A stretch of DNA of 64,000 nt from Chloroflexi bacterium CSP1-4 (GTDB lineage Bacteria; Chloroflexota; Limnocylindria; Limnocylindrales; CSP1-4), in contig LDXM01000001.1 in NCBI GenBank assembly GCA_001443375.1, positions 24,533-88,532 of the forward strand. Direction: 5' to 3'. The position numbers were made by a program, and so were the translations under genes. Each line of letters opens with the position of its first letter. Position 1 is the stretch's first letter. Positions 17,769 to 27,061 of the stretch are shown piece by piece. The notes under the pieces were generated by a model, which saw nothing but the letters and a program-made list of their open reading frames with translations, was not told where the DNA came from and searched no databases.

Positions 17769-18601
17769 CGCCTGCGGTCCCCGGCCGCCATGCGCTTCTC
17801 CAGTCGGTCCTGGAAGAGCGAGAAGACGATGGTCAGGATCCAGTAGATGAGCGCGGCGATGAGCAGCGTCTGCATCGACTGGAAGCGCGGCCGCCCGACC
17901 GTCTGGGCGCGCCACAGGAGGTCCTGGACGGCGATCGTCGAGGCCAGCGCGGTGTCCTTCATCATCGAGATGAACTCGTTGCCGATGGCCGGCGTGATGA
18001 TCCGCACGGCCTGCGGCAGGACGATGCGGCGCATCGTGAGACGCTCGGTCATGCCCAGCGAACGAGCGGCCTCGTACTGCCCGGTCGGGACCGCCTCGAT
18101 GCCCGCGCGGAAGATCTCCGTCAGGTACGCGCCGTAGTTGAAGCCGAGGGCGATGACGGCCGTCCAGTAGCCGTCGATGACGATGCCGGCCTGGGGCAGG
18201 GCCAGGTAGACGAACAGGATCTGGAGGAGCAGCGGGGTGCCGCGTACGAGCGAGACATAAAAGGTCGCGATGGCGTAGAGGATGGGCAGGCGTGAGATGC
18301 GGCCGAGCGCGCCGAGCACCGCGAGGAACACCGCCAGGGCGATGGCCAGCACCGCGAGGGTCATGGTGATCGGCACGCCGCCGAGGATGAAGCCCAGGTA
18401 GGTCCCGATCAGCTCGGCGTTGAAGCCGATCGTTCCCGCGATGAACCCGATGAGCGCCGCCAGGATGGCTGCCCAGACGAGCGCGAACTGGAGCCGGAAG
18501 CCGAGCCGGCGGCGCCGGTCGTTCTCGCGGATGCGCAGGAGGATATCCGGCTCTCGCCGCTCGGCTTCCGAAGCCCTGAAGCTCATCTCACGACCCCGCA
18601 T
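17765..18601 (-). CDS. Polar amino-acid ABC transporter permease
   Basis: HisM/GlnP-type: YVSLVRGTPLLLQILFVY, LTEIFRAGIEAVPTGQYEAARSLGM, IVLPQAVRIITPAIGNEFISMMKDTAL. Confidence 0.95.
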   Translation of the reverse strand: MRGREMSFRASEAERREPDILLRIRENDRRRRLGFRLQFALVWAAILAALIGFIAGTIGFNAELIGTYLGFILGGVPITMTLAVLAIALAVFLAVLGALGRISRLPILYAIATFYVSLVRGTPLLLQILFVYLALPQAGIVIDGYWTAVIALGFNYGAYLTEIFRAGIEAVPTGQYEAARSLGMTERLTMRRIVLPQAVRIITPAIGNEFISMMKDTALASTIAVQDLLWRAQTVGRPRFQSMQTLLIAALIYWILTIVFSLFQDRLEKRMAAGDRRR

Positions 18602-18637
18602 CCATGGTCGTGGCCATGGCGGTTCCCGATCGGCCGC

Positions 18638-19534
18638 CTATTCGCCGACCTTCGTGGTCAGGTCCACGCCGAACCACTTCTCGGAGAGTGCCTTGAGCGT
18701 GCCGTCGCTGTGCATGTCGGTGATGATCTTGTCGATGGCCGCGACGAGATCCGCGTGCGGCGGGCCTGACTTGTCGATGGCCACCGCCAGCTCCTCGTTG
18801 TAGACGGGGTCGCCCACCTTGACCATGGGCACCCCGGCGCCGATGGCCTGCTCGATGACCGTGTTCGAGGTGAGCATGCCGTCGGATTCTGTCCGGCCGG
18901 CCTGGATGGCCTCGGCGCAGTTCTGGTCCGTGGGAAGCTTGAATGCCGTGGCGCCAGCGGGCGGGGTCAGGGCCTTGATGGCGGGATCGAGCGTCCCCTC
19001 CAGCCAGTACTGGTAGGTCGTTGAGTCGCCGACGCAGATCGTCTTGCCGGCGAAACCGTCCAACGTGGTGATCCCGGACGCCTTGGTCGCGGCCAGCTGC
19101 GCCGGCGTGTAGTAATACGGGACGGAGAAGTCGAGGACCTTCGTGCGGTCGGCCAGGATCGTCATCGAGCCGACGCTGATGTCCCAGCGGCCGCCCCAGC
19201 TCCCGGCCGTGATGGTGTCCCAGCCGGGCGTGATGAACTCGACCTTCACTCCGAGCCCCGCCGCGATCTTGTTCGCGACGTCGATGTCGAAGCCCTCGTA
19301 CGTGCCGTCCGGTTTCAGCACGGACTGGGGCGCGTAGTTGGGATCGGTGGAGATGCGGATCGTCCCGGCCGTCTTCACGAGGGCCAGCAGGTCGTCCGGG
19401 TCTGGCGTGGCTGCAGGCACCGCAGTCGGCGACTCGGCCGGCGGTGCGGATGTCGCAGCGCCACCTGTAGAACAGGCGCCCGCTACGAGCACGGCACTCA
19501 CGAGGAGTGCGAGGAGGCGAGAGGTCGGGATCAT
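18638..19534 (-). CDS. Polar amino-acid ABC transporter substrate-binding lipoprotein
   Basis: Signal peptide with lipobox-like LVAGAC; IRISTDPNYAPQSVLKPDGTYEGFDIDVANKIAAGLGVKVEF. Confidence 0.93.
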   Translation of the reverse strand: MIPTSRLLALLVSAVLVAGACSTGGAATSAPPAESPTAVPAATPDPDDLLALVKTAGTIRISTDPNYAPQSVLKPDGTYEGFDIDVANKIAAGLGVKVEFITPGWDTITAGSWGGRWDISVGSMTILADRTKVLDFSVPYYYTPAQLAATKASGITTLDGFAGKTICVGDSTTYQYWLEGTLDPAIKALTPPAGATAFKLPTDQNCAEAIQAGRTESDGMLTSNTVIEQAIGAGVPMVKVGDPVYNEELAVAIDKSGPPHADLVAAIDKIITDMHSDGTLKALSEKWFGVDLTTKVGE

Positions 19535-19700
19535 GGCTCCTCCAGTCGACGGTCCCGGGGGCTGCTGCCGTGCCGACGGGCCGGGTCCGTAATTGCCTTC
19601 GGCGACCGGGCGGGTGCCCGGCGGCCACACTACGCGGCAGCACGTGGCAACGTCAAGCGAGTTCATCGGATCGACGTGGGGTTCAGCCGCCGCGTGTGAA

Positions 19701-20120
19701 TCAGCCGATGCGCCGCTCGCCGACGATCTCCGCAGCACCCCAGGCGGCCACGGCGAGCCCGAGGGCTGCCAGCCAGAAGCCGAGGGCCCGGTCGGGCAGG
19801 CCAAGCGCATCGAGCTGCCAGAGCTGGACGGCGCGCAGCGCTAAGGCGGCGACGCCGATCGAGACCGCGAGCACGAAGCTGGCCGGGCGGTCGATGCCCA
19901 GGAGCTGGTCGCCGGCGGCGTAGGGCAGCGCGATCAGCGCCAGCACGGCCACCGCGGCGAGGAAGACGCCGATGCCGGCGCCGTCGAAGGCGTTGCTGGT
20001 GAGGGCCGGCAGGCCGCCTTCCCCGCCCACGCGATACCAGGGCAGGAAACAACCCAGGAGGACGAGGAGGGCGCCGCTCCCGGCCAGCAGCCGGCCGCGC
20101 CCGATGATGCGCCGGTTCAC
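19701..20120 (-). CDS. Membrane protein, unknown function
   Basis: MNRRIIGRGRLLAGSGALLVLLGCFLPWYRVGG...; about 4 TM; overlaps hpt stop. Confidence 0.7.
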   Translation of the reverse strand: MNRRIIGRGRLLAGSGALLVLLGCFLPWYRVGGEGGLPALTSNAFDGAGIGVFLAAVAVLALIALPYAAGDQLLGIDRPASFVLAVSIGVAALALRAVQLWQLDALGLPDRALGFWLAALGLAVAAWGAAEIVGERRIG

Positions 20121-20677
20121 GTGCCGCCGTAGACCTCCGGCTTGAGCACGCCGATGTAGGGCAGATTGCGGTACCGCTCGCCGTAGTCGAGACCGTAGCC
20201 AACGACGAACTGGTCGGGGATCTCGAAGCCGCGGTAGTCGATAGGGATCTCCACAAGTCGCCGGGCGGGCTTGTCGAGCAGGGTACAGATGCGCAGCGAG
20301 CGCGGGTTCTTCCCCTTCAGGTAGCGCACGAGGTAGTTCAGCGTCAGGCCGGTGTCGATGATGTCCTCGACGACCAGCACGTCACGACCCTCGATCGAGG
20401 CCGAGAGATCCTTGAGGATGCGCACGAGCCCGGAGGTCTCGGTCGCCGTGCCTCCGTACGAGCTGACCTCCATGAGGTCGATCGTGACAGGGATGGAGAT
20501 GGCCCGCATCAGGTCGGCCATGAAGGGCAGCGAGCCCTTGAGGACGCTCACCAGCGTCAGCTCGCGACCGAGGTAGTCGGCGCTGAGGCGGGCGCCGAGC
20601 TCGATCACCTTCTGGCGGATCTGCTCCTCGCCGATGAGCACCTCGGCGACATCGTTGGCCAGCTCCGGTATGTGCAT
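20117..20677 (-). CDS. hpt: Hypoxanthine phosphoribosyltransferase
   Basis: SVLKGSLPFMADLMRAI, DVLVVEDIIDTGLTLNYL PRPP loop, VGYGLDYGERYRNLPYIGVL. Confidence 0.95.
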   Translation of the reverse strand: MHIPELANDVAEVLIGEEQIRQKVIELGARLSADYLGRELTLVSVLKGSLPFMADLMRAISIPVTIDLMEVSSYGGTATETSGLVRILKDLSASIEGRDVLVVEDIIDTGLTLNYLVRYLKGKNPRSLRICTLLDKPARRLVEIPIDYRGFEIPDQFVVGYGLDYGERYRNLPYIGVLKPEVYGGT

Positions 20678-20715
20678 CGTGCGCTCTCGTTCCTCTCGGG
20701 CGGGCGGTCAGTGGC

Positions 20716-21234
20716 TCAGGCGCCGGGGGCGGTCGTGGCGGCCGCCGCGCGACGGCGGCGGGCGCGTCGCTCCCCGCGGCGACGACGGGGCAGGGCCGCC
20801 GGGACGAGCTCGCCGGGCTCCCGCGGAGGCGGGACGTCGGTGACGCGGTCATCCTCCAGCTGCTCGTCGGCCGGCCGCGCCTGCCCCTCCTCGCCGGAGA
20901 GCGAACCGGCCAGGTCGAAGCGACCGTACTTCAGCAGCAGCGCCTTGAAGTCCTTGGCGTAGAAAAGCTTGATGCGGATGCCGGGATAGAGCTCGCGCAG
21001 GCGGCGCAGCTTGCGGTTCTTCTTGCGCACGAGGCTCTGTTTCAGCGTCGTCAGCTCGACGTACAGGTCGAGCTCGGGCAGGTAGAAGTCGGGGGAGAAG
21101 CTCTCCACGACGTCGCCGCCGAGGTTGAACAGGATGGGGAAGGTGCGCGGCTCGTACTGCCAGGCGACCTGGTAATAGTCGAGGATCCGCGCCAGCTCGA
21201 CCTCGCTGGCGTGGGCGAAGACCGGCCGATTCAC
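20716..21234 (-). CDS. Uncharacterised protein, possible restriction-endonuclease-like (PD-(D/E)XK) fold
   Basis: WQYEPRTFPILFNLGGDVVESFSPDFYLPELDLYVELTTLKQSLVRKKNRKLRRLRELYPGIRIKLFYAKDF; basic C-terminal tail. Confidence 0.6.
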   Translation of the reverse strand: MNRPVFAHASEVELARILDYYQVAWQYEPRTFPILFNLGGDVVESFSPDFYLPELDLYVELTTLKQSLVRKKNRKLRRLRELYPGIRIKLFYAKDFKALLLKYGRFDLAGSLSGEEGQARPADEQLEDDRVTDVPPPREPGELVPAALPRRRRGERRARRRRAAAATTAPGA

Positions 21235-21587
21235 GCGCCGAGGCGCCCACCGGCGCGGCCGTCCGCGCCGAAGAGCGAGCGGAAATCGCCGTTGAACCGG
21301 CGCAGGAACCTGCGCATGGCCAGCACGTCGGCCGGCCCCAGGGATGGCGACCGCGCGCCCGGCGGCGACTCGGCCAGCTCGCCGACCTCGAGGCGCGCGG
21401 CGCGACCGCGGCCGACGACGGTGACGATGGCGTTCGCCTCGCGGCCGCAGGCGCGGCAGACGAAGTCGACGAAGGAGAGCCCGTCGCGCTGGGCGCGGAC
21501 GCGGATCTGCCCGTCGCGGTAGGAGCGGCCGCAGGTGGCGCAGTGGAGGGACGTGAGCCGCGTGCGGAGCCAGTCGGCGCCTTCCAT
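21231..21587 (-). CDS. Zinc-ribbon protein, unknown function
   Basis: LHCATCGRSY...DFVCRACGRE (two CxxC knuckles); overlaps downstream ORF start. Confidence 0.65.
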   Translation of the reverse strand: MEGADWLRTRLTSLHCATCGRSYRDGQIRVRAQRDGLSFVDFVCRACGREANAIVTVVGRGRAARLEVGELAESPPGARSPSLGPADVLAMRRFLRRFNGDFRSLFGADGRAGGRLGA

Positions 21588-21648
21588 CGGACGCCAGTCT
21601 AGCCGTTCTCCGGGCGCCCCGGCAGGCGGGCGTCTCGCTGGGCGCTGC

Positions 21649-21666
21649 TATACTCCCCACCAGTAT
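21649..21666 (+). promoter_or_regulatory. csoR promoter -10 (TATACT) overlapped by a TACT-N7-AGTA operator-like palindrome
   Basis: TGCTATACTCCCCACCAGTATC; TACT 21651-21654, CCCCACC, AGTA 21662-21665. Confidence 0.6.
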
Positions 21667-21689
21667 CACTCGCAGCGGAGGAGATAGCG

Positions 21690-22025
21690 GTGCCCACGGG
21701 CGACGCCACCGTGCACTTTCGGCACAGCTACTCGAAGGACCGCGCCCAGCTCCTGCGCCGGCTCTCGCGCATGGAGGGTCAGGTGCGGGGCATCGGCCGC
21801 ATGATCGAGCGAGACGAGTACTGCATCGACATCCTGCAGCAGACGGCCGCCCTGCGCGCCGCCGTCGATGCCATCTCGCTCCTCTTGATGGAAGACCACG
21901 TCGCCGGCTGCCTGCGCCACGCGGTCGAGAGCGGGGACGCCGCCGCCTACACCGAAGAAGTGATGGAGGTCGTGCGTCGCTCCATGGGCCGGCCCATCCG
22001 CACCGCCCGGGCTGCCGCGGACTGA
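21690..22025 (+). CDS. csoR: CsoR-family metal-sensing repressor (Cu(I)-type C-H-C ligands)
   Basis: DRAQLLRRLSRMEGQVRGIGRMIERDEYC-x24-H-x3-C; spacing matches the CsoR ligand set. Confidence 0.9.
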   Translation: MPTGDATVHFRHSYSKDRAQLLRRLSRMEGQVRGIGRMIERDEYCIDILQQTAALRAAVDAISLLLMEDHVAGCLRHAVESGDAAAYTEEVMEVVRRSMGRPIRTARAAAD

Positions 22026-22064
22026 CCACGCCCCTTCCACAGGCGACCAGGCGCGACGGGCGAC

Positions 22065-22105
22065 TTATCCACCACTTCGCCGATGGTGGAGAAGCTCGTG
22101 GATAA
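22065..22105. promoter_or_regulatory. Inverted pair of DnaA-box-like sequences in csoR-rsmG intergenic region
   Basis: TTATCCACC (22065-22073) and GTGGATAAC (22098-22106, reverse of GTTATCCAC). Confidence 0.35.
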
Positions 22106-22263
22106 CCCGGTTGACGCGGCTCCGGAGCTCGACCAGATTTGCCCGGCACCTAGTGACGCCGGGACGCCGGCGTCGGGGCCGAGTAGGGTAACGTGGCCCG
22201 CGAGGCGACCGGGGAGACCCGGCCGACGGACCGGATGGGCGGCGGAAGACTGAAAGGTCGACG

Positions 22264-23196
22264 GTGCGAGAAGCGTCTCCACGTCGGGGGCGGAGGCCGT
22301 ACGCGGCGCGGGACTCGATGCCTGAAGAGGGCCCGTCCGCCTGGGTCGGTTCGCCCTCGACGCGCGTCCGGCCGATCTCGCCCGAGCGCCCCCCGCCCCC
22401 CAGCGATCCCGATGCCTGCCCACCCCTCGACGCCACGTACGCGACCGCCCTGGACCGCGCCCTCGCCACGGCGGGCCTGGTCCTCGATCCGGCGGCGCGG
22501 GCGGGCATCGACGCCCACGCGCGGCTCCTCGTGGCCTGGAACGCCGCCATCAACCTCACCGCCATCCGTGTCCCCGCGGCCGTCGCGCTCGAACACGTCG
22601 CCGATTCCCTGAGCGCCCTGCCGCTCCTGCGCGCCGCCGGCGCGCCCGGGCGACCGACCCTCCTCGACCTCGGGAGCGGCGGCGGTTATCCCGGCCTGCC
22701 GCTCGGCCTGGCCCTCCCGGCCGGGCGACTCGCGCTCGTGGAATCGGTCGCCAAGAAGGCGCGTTTCCTCGACGTCGCCGGGCGGGCCGCCGCGGCGGCG
22801 ATGCGCGCAGCAGGCGGCGAGCCGCCCACGGTCGAGGCGCTCGCGACGCGCGCCGAGGCGCTCGCGACCGACGCGGCGCACCGCGGCCGCTGGGACGTCG
22901 TCACGGCGAGGGCCGTGGCGGCCCTGGACGAGCTCGTGGAGCTGGCCTTGCCGCTCGTCGCGGTGGGTGGCCTGCTCGTGGCCTGGAAGCGCGACGCGGG
23001 CGACGGGGCGCTTGACGCGGAGGTCGCGGCAGCCGGGCCCATCCTGGCCGCGGCCGGCGGCAAGCTGGAGACCGTCGAGCGGGTGAGCGTGCCGGGTCTC
23101 GAGGATCACCGGCTGGTCGTGGTGCGCGCCATGGCCCCCGCGCCGGCGCGCTTCCCGCGCTCGCCGGCCGAGCGGCGCCGCGGCCGGGGCGGCTGA
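22264..23196 (+). CDS. rsmG: 16S rRNA (guanine527-N7)-methyltransferase (start uncertain)
   Basis: WNAAINLTAIR..EHVADSLSALPLL, LLDLGSGGGYPGLPLGLALP, LVESVAKKARFL, VTARAVAALDELVELALPL. Confidence 0.92.
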   Translation: MREASPRRGRRPYAARDSMPEEGPSAWVGSPSTRVRPISPERPPPPSDPDACPPLDATYATALDRALATAGLVLDPAARAGIDAHARLLVAWNAAINLTAIRVPAAVALEHVADSLSALPLLRAAGAPGRPTLLDLGSGGGYPGLPLGLALPAGRLALVESVAKKARFLDVAGRAAAAAMRAAGGEPPTVEALATRAEALATDAAHRGRWDVVTARAVAALDELVELALPLVAVGGLLVAWKRDAGDGALDAEVAAAGPILAAAGGKLETVERVSVPGLEDHRLVVVRAMAPAPARFPRSPAERRRGRGG

Positions 23197-23212
23197 GCGC
23201 TACCCTCTGGCC

Positions 23213-23935
23213 GTGCGCATCGCCGTCCTCTCGGACATCCACGGCAACCTGCCGGCGCTCGACGCGGTCCTCGAAGCCCTCGCCCCGTTCGATGCCGTCT
23301 GGCAGCTTGGGGACGTCGTGGGCTACGGGCCCCAGCCGGACGAGGTCGTGGCCCGCCTGGTCGACGTCGGGGCGACGGGTGTCCGCGGCAATCACGACGC
23401 CGCGGCGATCGGCGAGCTCGAAACCAGCGCCTTCAACACCGACGCACGCACAGCCGTGCTGTGGACCGGGACGCACATCGGCGCAGGGACCCGCAGGTGG
23501 CTCGCTGCGCTGCCGGAGACGAGCTCGAAGGACGGCTTCACGCTCGCTCACGGCAGCCTGCGCGACCCGACCTGGGAGTATGTGCTGACCACCCCGGCTG
23601 CCCGCGCCAGCCTCGCCATCCTCACCACGGCGCACGCCTTCATCGGCCACACCCACGTGCCGCTCGTCTTCCGCGAGGACGACGGGCTGGTCGAGATGCT
23701 CGCGCCCTCCGACGGGTCGCAGCTCCAGCTCGACGGCCGCCGGACGCTGCTCAACCCGGGCAGCGTGGGCCAGCCGCGTGACGGTGACCCCCGGGCGTCG
23801 GCGGTCCTCCTCGACACGGGCGCGGGCACGGTGGAATGGCGCCGCGTGCCCTACGACATCGCCACGACGCAGGCGCGCATGCGGGCGGTGGGCCTGCCGC
23901 CCCGACTCGTCGAGCGACTCGAGTATGGCCAGTGA
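23213..23935 (+). CDS. Calcineurin-like metallophosphoesterase (YfcE/MJ0936 type)
   Basis: IAVLSDIHGNLPALDAVLEAL, GDVVGYGPQPDEVV, RGNHDAA, GHTHVPLVF, NPGSVGQPRDGDPRAS. Confidence 0.93.
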   Translation: MRIAVLSDIHGNLPALDAVLEALAPFDAVWQLGDVVGYGPQPDEVVARLVDVGATGVRGNHDAAAIGELETSAFNTDARTAVLWTGTHIGAGTRRWLAALPETSSKDGFTLAHGSLRDPTWEYVLTTPAARASLAILTTAHAFIGHTHVPLVFREDDGLVEMLAPSDGSQLQLDGRRTLLNPGSVGQPRDGDPRASAVLLDTGAGTVEWRRVPYDIATTQARMRAVGLPPRLVERLEYGQ

Positions 23936-25988
23936 CCCGTCCGCGCCCGACCGGCCACCGAGGCGACGCTCGATGAGCGGCGATCGCGCGCCGCTCCCGG
24001 GGCGCAAGCCGGGGGATCGCCGCGTCCGGGTGGAGCGGCCGCACGCCGAGCTCTTCCGCTACTCGGCGCCCGGCGTCCTCACGGCGCGCCAGAAAGCGCA
24101 CGAGGAGCGCGGTCGGGTGGCGCGGGCCGTGGCGCGGGCGAAGGCGATCATGCTCGGACGGCCGCTGGCCACCGAGCAGGAGATCGACGAGCGTCTCTCG
24201 AAGAAGAAGGCGCTGGCCATCTTCAGCTCGGACGCCATCAGCTCCAGTGCCTACGCGACCGAGGAGATCGTGCGCGTCCTGGTCCTCGGCGGTGTAGCCG
24301 CACTGGCCTTCTCGGTGCCCGTGGCGATCGCCATCGCCGCACTGCTGGGCATCGTCGCCATCAGCTACCGTCAGGTGTGCTACGCCTATCCCACAGGCGG
24401 TGGCTCGTACTCCGTGTCGAAGCGCAACTTCGGTCGGCGGGCCTCGCTCGTGGCCGCCTCGGCGCTGCTCATCGACTACGTGCTCACGGTGGCCGTCTCG
24501 ACCTCCTCGGCCGTGGAGCAGATCACATCGGCCATCCCGGTGCTCCACCCGCAGGCCGTGCTCATCGGCGTGGCCGCCATAGGCCTCATCACGCTGGGCA
24601 ACCTGCGCGGCATCCGCGAGGCGGGCAACATCTTCGCCCTCCCCACCTACCTCTTCGTCGGCTCGGCCCTGCTCATGATCACGCTGGGGGTCTACAAGGC
24701 CATCGTCCTCGGCGAGGGCGCCTCGTATGCCCCCGAACTGGCCCAGCAGAGCCGCAACCTCCTGGAGGGCGCCGGGATCCTGCTCCTCGTGCGCGCCTTC
24801 GCGGCCGGGTCGGTCGCCCTCACGGGTACGGAGGCGATCGCCACCGGCGTGCCGGCCTTCCAGCCGCCCGAGTCGCGCAACGCCGCGCGCACGCTGGTGG
24901 TCATGGCGCTGCTCCTGGGCACGCTCTTCATCGGCATCACCTGGGTGGCCGGCCACTTCGGCATCACGCACAGCGATGACCCGGGCGGCCAGACGGTCCT
25001 GGCCCAGGTCGCGGCCGTCGTCTACGGGGCGGGCACGATCCCCTTCTTCCTCTTCCAGGCCTTCTCGGCGCTCATCCTCTTCCTGGCCGCCAACACCTCG
25101 TTCAACGCCTTCCCGCGCCTGGTGGCGATCCTCGCCCAGGACGGCTTCATGCCACGCCAGTTCTCCTTCCGCGGCGACCGCCTCGCATTCAGCCTGGGCA
25201 TCCTCGTCCTCGGCCTCGTGGCTGCCGGGCTGGTGGCCCTCTTCGGTGGCGAGACGCACCTGCTCATCCCGCTGTACGCGGTGGGCGTCTTCATCGACTT
25301 CACGATCGCCCAGGCCGGCATGATCCGGCACTGGCTGCGCGAGCGGCCGGCGGGCTACCTTCCGCGCCTGGCCATCAACGCCACCGGTTGCGTCGTGACC
25401 GCGAGCGTGGCCGTGGTGGTCACGACGGTCAAGGCACCGCCCTCGCTGATCGTCATCGTGCTCATCCCCGTCCTGGTGGGGGTGATGAGCTTCATCCACC
25501 ACGAGTACGAGCGGACGGCGCGGATGCTCGCGTTGCGCCCGGAACAGGTCATCGAGCCGCCCCACCGGCGAGAACGGGTGATCGTGCCCGTGCCCAACAT
25601 CTCCCGGGCGGTCGTGCAGGCCGTCAACTTCGGGCGCTCGATCGCCTCGGACGTGCGCGCCGTCCACGTCACCGACGACGCAGCCGGCGTGGCCGGCTTC
25701 CGCGCCGACTGGGAGCGGCAGATCCCCGGCGTGCCCCTGGTGGTCGTGGAATCTCCGTACCGCTCGCTCGTCCGCCCCTTCCTCGCCTACCTCGACGTGG
25801 TCGCACCACCGACCGACGAGGTGCTCACGGTCGTGGTCATCCCCGAGTACGTCGCGCGCCACTGGTGGGAGCGGCTGCTCTACAACCAGCTGTCGAACCG
25901 CGTCCGCACGGCGCTCATCGGGCGGCCGCACACGGTCGTCGTCAGCGTGCCCTACCGTCGCGAGGCCGAAACGGACGCCGAGGCCTGA
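23925..25988 (+). CDS. APC-superfamily permease, KimA-like potassium importer (start may be 23973)
   Basis: GRPLATEQEIDERLSKKKALAIFSSDAISSSAYATEEI; 12 TM; cytoplasmic C-terminal domain. Confidence 0.85.
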   Translation: MASDPSAPDRPPRRRSMSGDRAPLPGRKPGDRRVRVERPHAELFRYSAPGVLTARQKAHEERGRVARAVARAKAIMLGRPLATEQEIDERLSKKKALAIFSSDAISSSAYATEEIVRVLVLGGVAALAFSVPVAIAIAALLGIVAISYRQVCYAYPTGGGSYSVSKRNFGRRASLVAASALLIDYVLTVAVSTSSAVEQITSAIPVLHPQAVLIGVAAIGLITLGNLRGIREAGNIFALPTYLFVGSALLMITLGVYKAIVLGEGASYAPELAQQSRNLLEGAGILLLVRAFAAGSVALTGTEAIATGVPAFQPPESRNAARTLVVMALLLGTLFIGITWVAGHFGITHSDDPGGQTVLAQVAAVVYGAGTIPFFLFQAFSALILFLAANTSFNAFPRLVAILAQDGFMPRQFSFRGDRLAFSLGILVLGLVAAGLVALFGGETHLLIPLYAVGVFIDFTIAQAGMIRHWLRERPAGYLPRLAINATGCVVTASVAVVVTTVKAPPSLIVIVLIPVLVGVMSFIHHEYERTARMLALRPEQVIEPPHRRERVIVPVPNISRAVVQAVNFGRSIASDVRAVHVTDDAAGVAGFRADWERQIPGVPLVVVESPYRSLVRPFLAYLDVVAPPTDEVLTVVVIPEYVARHWWERLLYNQLSNRVRTALIGRPHTVVVSVPYRREAETDAEA

Positions 25989-26032
25989 TGGCGGCCTGAT
26001 CCCCGGCCGCACCGGTGGTACCCTTCCGGCCG

Positions 26033-26548
26033 ATGCCCGACACTCGTACCGCGCCGTTCCGCCGTGCCGTCATCGGCCTCAACGGCGGCCCCACCGACAT
26101 CCTTGCGGTCAGGCTCGCCTGCCAGCTGGCGCGTCCCACCAAGGCTGCGCTGGTGGGCGTGCACGTGGTCGAGGTGGACTGGACCCGCGACCTGTCGGAG
26201 GACGTCGCCAGCGACAACGAGGCGGCTTCGGCGGTCCTCGACCTGGCCGAAGCCGCGGCCGAGCGGGACGGATGCCGGCTGGAGACGTCGCTGCTGCAGG
26301 CGCGCGACGTGGGTGCAGCGCTGGTGGACGAGGCCGCCTCCATGGAAGCCGACCTGGTCATCGTGGGGCTCCCCTATCGCAAGAAGTTCGGCGGCGACTT
26401 CGCCATCGGCCGGACCATCCCCTACGTGCTCCAGAACGCGCCCTGCGAGGTGCTCGTCGTGCGCGAGCCGATCGCCAGCCAGGTGGCACGCGGCCGAGAG
26501 CCGGGGGTCGCGGTGGGCGCCGGCCTGGGTCCCTCGGACCGGCTCTAG
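26033..26548 (+). CDS. Universal stress protein (UspA family)
   Basis: Alpha/beta USP fold: AVIGLNGGPTDILAVRLACQLA..., ADLVIVGLPYRKKFGGDFAIGRTIPYVLQNAPCEVLVVRE. Confidence 0.85.
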   Translation: MPDTRTAPFRRAVIGLNGGPTDILAVRLACQLARPTKAALVGVHVVEVDWTRDLSEDVASDNEAASAVLDLAEAAAERDGCRLETSLLQARDVGAALVDEAASMEADLVIVGLPYRKKFGGDFAIGRTIPYVLQNAPCEVLVVREPIASQVARGREPGVAVGAGLGPSDRL

Positions 26549-26557
26549 GAGGAGCGG

Positions 26558-27058
26558 ATGCGCGCCATCATCGTCGGCTGCGGCCGGGTCGGGGCCGGCA
26601 TCGCCGAGCGCCTCGCGCGGAGCGGCCACGAGGTCACGGTCATCGACATCAGCACGGAGGCCTTCACGCGTCTCGAATCGGACTTCCCCGGTTCGGCCAT
26701 CCGCGGCGACGGCACCGACGAGGCGGTCCTGCGCCGGGCCGGCGCGGCGGGCGCCGACCTCTTCTACGCGCTGACCGAGGGCGACAACCGCAACATCCTG
26801 GCCACCCAGCTGGCCTACGAGACGCTGGGCATCCCGAATGTCGTGGCCAAGATCAACGACCCCGTGCGTGCGGAGGCCTACACCACGCTGGGCCTGGCCA
26901 CGATCTGCCGCACGCGGATGCTCGTGGACGCCCTGGCCGTGCATGCCGGGCTGCCGTCAGAGGCGGGCTCGCAGGGCATCAGCCAGGCCACCGGCCAGCA
27001 CCCCGGCGGCGACCATCCCCCGCGGGCGGTATCGCCGGCGGCCGGAACGGAGGCCTGA
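26558..27058 (+). CDS. TrkA-N (RCK) domain protein
   Basis: MRAIIVGCGRVGAGIAERLARSGHEVTVIDIS; single RCK-N domain. Confidence 0.9.
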   Translation: MRAIIVGCGRVGAGIAERLARSGHEVTVIDISTEAFTRLESDFPGSAIRGDGTDEAVLRRAGAAGADLFYALTEGDNRNILATQLAYETLGIPNVVAKINDPVRAEAYTTLGLATICRTRMLVDALAVHAGLPSEAGSQGISQATGQHPGGDHPPRAVSPAAGTEA

Positions 27059-27061
27059 GCC

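Noticed and set aside
22026-22263. csoR-rsmG gap as the chromosomal origin (oriC)
   Set aside because: Only two imperfect DnaA boxes, no AT-rich unwinding region and no dnaA/dnaN/parAB nearby; kept only as a low-confidence regulatory observation.
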